This document shows, in pieces, positions 59,841 to 64,000 of a DNA stretch of 64,000 nucleotides. Position 1 is the stretch's first letter. Each line of letters opens with the position of its first letter. The notes under the pieces are model-generated. The model was given only the letters and a program-made list of their open reading frames with translations, ran no database searches and had not been told where the DNA came from. The stretch is taken from assembly GCA_964463135.1 (NCBI GenBank), contig CAYXBA010000002.1:124001-188000 (forward strand), written 5' to 3'. Origin of the DNA: UBA6898 sp964463135 (GTDB lineage Bacteria > Nitrospirota > Thermodesulfovibrionia > Thermodesulfovibrionales > UBA6898). Made by a program: the position numbers and the translations under genes.

Positions 59841-60524
59841 ATGGCGAAAGGAAGCTCAGAAAACAGAAAATTCAGACGATATGATGTGGACAGTGTCCAC
59901 GGCAAGATGGCTTATCTGTCCGATATCAATATCCTGAATATCAGCATGGACGGTGCTGCCATTGCCACAACGCAGCGGCTCTCCCTTGACCGGGAATACG
60001 CCCTTAAGCTGAACTATGAAAACAGCAGTCTGACGCTGAGAGGCAAGATCGTATGGTCTGTACTCAGTCACTCAAAGACCCTGCAGAATGGCGAGGTCGT
60101 GCCGGTCTATAAAGCAGGCGTCAAATTTACCAATGTCCTGACCGATGCAGCCACGAGTCTTATCTCCTATATTGAGAAAAGCAGGACCAGTGATATGGAA
60201 AAAAGGATCCTTGGCGTCCGGTTCAAGGTGCGTCAGCCTGACAATGCCATGATCACCATGCCCTGCGAATATGAGATCAGGAGGATTAGCCTCTCCGGGA
60301 TGCTGATCGTTTCAGACACTGCTCATGCAATAGATTCAGAGCATGAGATGGAAATTCAGCTCGACGGCACGCCGGTCACTGTTGTCGGAAGGATTGCAAA
60401 TCTTGCCGAGATAAAGGGCGAGGGTGCTGCAAAGTATGATATTGGCGTTGAGTTTGTCAATATCAAGGAAGAAGAACTGAAGGTGCTCACCTCCTATCTT
60501 GATGCCATAGAATCGGGAACGTAG
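59841..60524 (+). CDS. Tandem PilZ domain protein
   Basis: 227 residues with two PilZ-like domains (about 10-115 and 120-225). The first has RKFRRYDVDSVHGKMAYL and NISMDGAAI (RxxxR and DxSxxG patterns), the second RRISLSGMLIVS. c-di-GMP binding is likely in the first domain. Output unknown. Also compare the PilZ-like protein at 47607. Confidence 0.8.
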   Translation: MAKGSSENRKFRRYDVDSVHGKMAYLSDINILNISMDGAAIATTQRLSLDREYALKLNYENSSLTLRGKIVWSVLSHSKTLQNGEVVPVYKAGVKFTNVLTDAATSLISYIEKSRTSDMEKRILGVRFKVRQPDNAMITMPCEYEIRRISLSGMLIVSDTAHAIDSEHEMEIQLDGTPVTVVGRIANLAEIKGEGAAKYDIGVEFVNIKEEELKVLTSYLDAIESGT

Positions 60525-60590
60525 AGCTTTCTCCCGGCGTTCCCGAAAACGTGTATTCCGCGGTCTGTCGGCAATGTCCGAAGGTATTCG

Positions 60591-61010
60591 TTACTCTTCA
60601 ATTATCCGGTAAGAAAAATTGATCTTTGCAGAACCTTCGAGCGTGGCTTTGACCGAGCAGTATTTGTCCATGGACAGCTGAACCGCTCTTTTTATCGCCT
60701 CTTCAGTCACTCCCCTGCCTCTGACAATATATTCGATGGTGATGGAGGTATATTTGTGGGGATAGTCATCCGCCATGGTGCCGCTGACCTGTGCCTCAAG
60801 CCCGGTCACATGCTGTTTTTTCTTTCTGAGGATCGAGATGATGTCCATGCCTGAGCAGCCTCCGATACCCATGAGCAGAAGCTCCATAGGCCGTGAACCG
60901 GTGTTGCTGCCGCCTGAATCCATATCCGCATCCATAACAACAGCATGTCCTGAATCTGCCGTTGCCACGAACTGCATGCCTCCTGTTAATGTTACCGTTG
61001 CCTTTGCCAT
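60591..61010 (-). CDS. OsmC/Ohr-family protein
   Basis: 139 residues with both redox cysteines of the OsmC family: GGCSGMD near residue 53 and KYCSVKATLEG near 117. The YhfA-like subclass is favoured by MELLLMGIGGCSG. Peroxide or thiol reduction is likely. It converges with the tandem PilZ gene. Confidence 0.88.
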   Translation of the reverse strand: MAKATVTLTGGMQFVATADSGHAVVMDADMDSGGSNTGSRPMELLLMGIGGCSGMDIISILRKKKQHVTGLEAQVSGTMADDYPHKYTSITIEYIVRGRGVTEEAIKRAVQLSMDKYCSVKATLEGSAKINFSYRIIEE

Positions 61011-61199
61011 GATAAGCCTCCTCTGAGTTAATCTCTCCTGCCCGATGCTGCCAGCTTCTGAGCGGAGAATGTTTGCCTGATTTGTTCGTCCTCTATTATA
61101 AACGACTCATCCGGTAGAATATGTTTTTAAATACTTTTTTTTGCGGACGTTGCAGTTTTAGCAAAAAAAAGATATTGAATTTATTTGAGATTTGAGTAG

Positions 61200-61227
61200 T
61201 ATAATAGGCATGTTTATAGGCCTATAA
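61200..61227 (+). promoter_or_regulatory. Hydrogenase operon promoter with palindrome at the start site
   Basis: TATAAT at 61200-61205 with a possible TTGAAT -35 at a 19-bp spacing. The 14-bp perfect palindrome TTATAGGCCTATAA (61214-61227) lies just after the predicted start and could be an operator. ATG of the small subunit is at 61326, leaving a leader of about 110 bases with no obvious structure. The 61011-61325 gap holds nothing else. Confidence 0.5.
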
Positions 61228-61325
61228 GAAAAAATGATTAGTCGTGTTGCAAGCTATGGTTCAGTATGGAAATAACGGAGCTGATATTCAGGGATCAAAC
61301 ATTCAGGAAAATAAGGGGGTAGGCA

Positions 61326-62465
61326 ATGAAAGAACTTGATCTTGCGTCCAGGGAAGAGGAGACGATCTGCGGTTTTTCCCGCAGGGATTTTCTGAAGTTC
61401 TGCAGCACCATGGCGGTTGGCATGGGACTGCCTGTCGGTATGGGAGCAACAATCGCCGAGGCGGTAACGACCCAGAAGCGACCGCCTGTACTCTGGCTTT
61501 CTGCGCAGGAATGCACCGGATGCACGGAGACCCTCCTGAGGGCAAGCCATCCGACACTCGAAAAACTTATCCTTGAGCTTATCTCGCTGGAGTATCACGA
61601 GACCCTGCTCGTTGGCTCTGGAAAACAGGCCGAGGAGTGGCGTGCAAAGGCAATGAAAGAGTATAAGGGTAAATACATCCTCGTGGTCGACGGCTCCATA
61701 CCGGTAAAAGACAACGGCATCTACTGCAAGATCGGCGGCAAGACGGTCATGTCGCTGCTCGTTGAAATGGCTGCTGATGCTGCTGCTGTTGTGGCCATGG
61801 GGTCCTGTTCCTCGTGGGGCGGCCTGCCCGCCTCTGATCCGAATCCGACAGGGGCAACTGCAGCGCATGAAGTGCTGAAGAGCAAGGGAATAAAGACGCC
61901 GGTCGTGAATATCCCCGGATGCCCGCCTAACCCTTACAATTTCCTTTCAACGGTTCTTTACTATGTGACCTTCAAGAAGCTTCCCGAGCTTGATGATCAG
62001 TCAAGGCCGAAGTTTGCCTACGGCAGGATCATCCATGAAAACTGCGAGCGCCGTCCTCATTTCGATGCAGGAAGATTCGCCCTGCAGTTCGGTGATGAGG
62101 GCCACAGAAAGGGCTATTGCCTGTATAAGCTTGGATGCAAAGGGCCGGAGACTTTTGCTAACTGCCCTGTCCAGCTCTTCAACGATGTCGGGTCAGGGGC
62201 ATGGCCGGTCGGTACCGGACATCCCTGTTTCGGCTGCACAGAGAAGGGAGTAGGATTCACCATTCCTCTTCATTCTCCTGCGCGGCCGAAGTACATTACG
62301 CCTCCTTCACTGTTTACGGAAGTCTTCCCCGTCAAGGAGGGAGTTGCGCCCGGGACCAAGGCGCTTGCTGCCGGCGTTGCGGGCGTAGCGATCGGTGCTG
62401 CAGGTGCGGCAGTGCTGTCAGGTCTTGGCAAGAAGGACGACGACAACAAAGACAAGGGGGAATAG
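61326..62465 (+). CDS. hybO: [NiFe] hydrogenase small subunit (HybO/HynB type)
   Basis: 379 residues. Tat signal (SRRDFLKF, RR at 19-20), then proximal-cluster cysteines CTGC (63-66), GSC and GCPPNP, and later cysteines/His (HENCERR, GYC, LGC, NCPVQL, HPCFGC) for distal [4Fe-4S] and medial [3Fe-4S] clusters. The plain CTGC motif lacks the extra cysteines of O2-tolerant MBH enzymes. A C-terminal glycine/alanine-rich membrane anchor is followed by a charged tail. The catalytic large subunit is not yet reached. Periplasmic, membrane-attached uptake hydrogenase. Confidence 0.93.
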   Translation: MKELDLASREEETICGFSRRDFLKFCSTMAVGMGLPVGMGATIAEAVTTQKRPPVLWLSAQECTGCTETLLRASHPTLEKLILELISLEYHETLLVGSGKQAEEWRAKAMKEYKGKYILVVDGSIPVKDNGIYCKIGGKTVMSLLVEMAADAAAVVAMGSCSSWGGLPASDPNPTGATAAHEVLKSKGIKTPVVNIPGCPPNPYNFLSTVLYYVTFKKLPELDDQSRPKFAYGRIIHENCERRPHFDAGRFALQFGDEGHRKGYCLYKLGCKGPETFANCPVQLFNDVGSGAWPVGTGHPCFGCTEKGVGFTIPLHSPARPKYITPPSLFTEVFPVKEGVAPGTKALAAGVAGVAIGAAGAAVLSGLGKKDDDNKDKGE

Positions 62466-62468
62466 GCC

Positions 62469-63473
62469 ATGAGCATGAACAGGCGAGATTTTCTCAAGAC
62501 AGCGGCTGCCGGCGGCGGCATGCTGCTTGCCTCACAGGCATTGCCGGCCGATGCTTCCATGTCCAGGGAGCTTCCTCCCGAAGCGGTCGGCATCCTCTAT
62601 GACGCAACGCTCTGCATCGGATGCAAATCCTGTATGGTCAACTGTAAGACATACAACAGCATGCCGAAGGGAGCACTCTCTTCCGGAACTGAGGGGGTAG
62701 AGCCTCCTTACGAATATTCCTCTCCTGAAAAGATCTGGGACGACCCTCATGACCTTTCAGCAAAAACGCTAAATATTATTAAGGTTGCCAAAAACGGGAC
62801 CGGTGCAACGAAAGATGCTCCTGAGAACGGGTACTCTTTTGTAAAACAGCACTGCATGCACTGCATTTCGCCGGCTTGTGTTTCCGCCTGCCCGGTGGCC
62901 GCTCTTAAGAAAGATCCGAAGAATGGGGTTGTCTATTATGAAGAGAACAGATGCATAGGCTGCCGGTACTGCCAGCTTGCCTGTCCCTTCAGGATACCGA
63001 AATACGAATTCTCCAAGAGGTCTCCGCAGGTCAGGAAATGCCAGCTCTGCAATCACCGTTATGCGGAAGGAAAATATTCTGCCTGCTGCGAGTTCTGCCC
63101 CACAGGCGCTTCTATTTTTGGCAAGGTGGTCGATCTGCGCACAGAGGCTCAGAAGAGGCTGACCCTGAAGACCGGTGACCAATATGATTTTCCGGTACAG
63201 ACCGTGGGCTCGAAGGAAAAGAGCAGGCGCACGGTCTCCAAATACATCAGCCATGTATACGGCCTTAAAGAGGCAGGGGGCACGCAGTACCTTCTGCTTG
63301 CCGGACTGCCCTTTGAGATGCTCGGCTTTGACAAGAATATTAAAGAGGAGGCCCTGCCTGAGCTCACCTGGGCTTATATCTCCAAGATTCCTGCTGTCAT
63401 AGCGACCGTGCTGATCGGCGGTGCAGCTACGTGGGCGATCACAAAGGGCAGAAACAAGGATAAGGGGGAATAA
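62469..63473 (+). CDS. hybA: HybA-type ferredoxin subunit
   Basis: 334 residues. Tat signal MNRRDFLKT, then four cysteine groups for [4Fe-4S] clusters: CIGCKSCMVNC, CMHCISPACVSACP, CIGCRYCQLACP and CQLC...CCEFCP. A C-terminal hydrophobic helix (VIATVLIGGAATWAI) anchors it. Passes electrons from the hydrogenase dimer to HybB. It follows hybO by 3 bases. Confidence 0.93.
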   Translation: MSMNRRDFLKTAAAGGGMLLASQALPADASMSRELPPEAVGILYDATLCIGCKSCMVNCKTYNSMPKGALSSGTEGVEPPYEYSSPEKIWDDPHDLSAKTLNIIKVAKNGTGATKDAPENGYSFVKQHCMHCISPACVSACPVAALKKDPKNGVVYYEENRCIGCRYCQLACPFRIPKYEFSKRSPQVRKCQLCNHRYAEGKYSACCEFCPTGASIFGKVVDLRTEAQKRLTLKTGDQYDFPVQTVGSKEKSRRTVSKYISHVYGLKEAGGTQYLLLAGLPFEMLGFDKNIKEEALPELTWAYISKIPAVIATVLIGGAATWAITKGRNKDKGE

Positions 63474-63477
63474 CTCG

Positions 63478-64000
63478 ATGAACCATAAAGACATTAAGAT
63501 GATGACTCCCATGACCCTGGGACTGCTTGTTGTCATGGCAGCAGGCGGTGTCGTGGCGATCTACCGGATGCTGTTCGGGCTCGGCGCTGCAACAAACCTT
63601 AATGACATCTGGCCCTGGGGGTTCTGGATCGGCATTGACGTATTGGGCGGTGTTGCCATGGCTGCCGGCGGTTTCATCATTGCCGGAGCTGTGTACATCC
63701 TGAACTGGAAAAAGTACAAGCCCATAGTAAGAGCTGCTATCCTGAACGCTTTTTTCGGGTATCTTCTTGCTGCGACAGCGCTTTTCTTTGACATCGGGCA
63801 GTCGTTCCGGATCTGGCACCCCATTTTCATGTGGCAGATCAATTCGATCATGTTCATCGTTGCGATTCATGTTGTGCTCTATTTGACAACGCTTGCTACC
63901 GAGTCAAGTCCGATGATCTTCGAGAGATTTAATATGAGCGGGGCATATCGTTTTGTGAATAAGATCATGGTGCCGATCGTCCTGTTCGGTGTGCTCCTTT
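63478..64000 (+). CDS. hybB: HybB/NrfD-type membrane subunit (partial)
   Basis: Starts at ATG 63478, four bases after the hybA stop, and stays open to the window end (about 174 residues seen). It has hydrophobic helices with PMTLGLLVVMAAGGVVAI, the conserved PWGFWIGIDV and FDIGQSFRIWHP, as in NrfD/HybB quinone-linked subunits. The gene order hybO-hybA-hybB matches E. coli hyb, so hybC (large subunit) is expected next. Confidence 0.9.
   Translation, partial: MNHKDIKMMTPMTLGLLVVMAAGGVVAIYRMLFGLGAATNLNDIWPWGFWIGIDVLGGVAMAAGGFIIAGAVYILNWKKYKPIVRAAILNAFFGYLLAATALFFDIGQSFRIWHPIFMWQINSIMFIVAIHVVLYLTTLATESSPMIFERFNMSGAYRFVNKIMVPIVLFGVLL

Noticed and set aside
1..64000. CRISPR array
   Set aside because: No regularly spaced direct repeats of 24-40 bp were seen anywhere. 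The short heptamers at 26757 have no spacers.

Overview
The window looks like part of a chromosome from a Gram-negative, probably anaerobic bacterium. The best guess is Nitrospirota (Thermodesulfovibrio-like) or a related Desulfobacterota-type lineage. This is inferred from gene content: a TatD/radical-SAM fusion, a B12-binding-type radical SAM protein, citramalate synthase, an archaeal-type phosphoglycerate mutase with its homoserine-kinase-like paralogue, an AmmeMemoRadiSam Memo protein and a HybOAB-type periplasmic [NiFe] hydrogenase. No rRNA or other direct taxonomic marker is present.

Layout. 1-3.3 kb is a scarred accessory patch: a lipoprotein-size gene with a PepSY-like region broken by an IS30-family element, a MntA/HepT toxin-antitoxin pair, and two decayed copies of the 3' end of the neighbouring SDR gene. 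3.2-12 kb is mostly leftward housekeeping: SDR, folP, ftsH, rph, murI, a GerMN protein, an AMIN/amidase_3 cell-wall amidase, ssrA (tmRNA) and smpB. 12-25.4 kb has a DUF3786 gene, cheR, a radical SAM protein, a LysE-type exporter, yggS-proC-yggT-divIVA-hisS, a YeiH transporter, and a multi-sensor histidine kinase, response regulator and degenerate HD-GYP trio. 25.4-37.2 kb has tatD-rSAM, apgM, a flavin reductase, hemW and mazG, then an aspartate-family/isoleucine cluster: thrC, a MoaD-like sulfur carrier, a NIL-domain protein, a homoserine-kinase-like protein, lysC, cimA and a TusA-like protein without its cysteine.

37.32-47.48 kb is an integrated element in the 3' half of tRNA-Leu(UAA), bounded by identical 55-bp repeats. 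Almost every gene reads leftward. It carries a tyrosine integrase, an XRE regulator under a consensus promoter whose spacer is an operator palindrome, an AlpA-like excisionase, a DnaB-N/winged-helix/RecA-like ATPase, one large phage-tail-hub-like protein, and many tiny zinc-ribbon proteins. I see no capsid, portal or terminase gene. It looks like a satellite-type or heavily reduced prophage, and is the best candidate for something undescribed. It also holds a candidate ~67-nt small RNA and a 25-codon membrane peptide.

47.6-64 kb returns to core genes: a PilZ-like protein, a SYLF protein, galU, lon, thiL, DUF2062, rimO, an M50 protease, an OmpP1/FadL porin, rplI-dnaB, Memo, a double PilZ protein, OsmC, and the start of a hyb hydrogenase operon (small subunit, HybA, HybB) that runs off the right edge.
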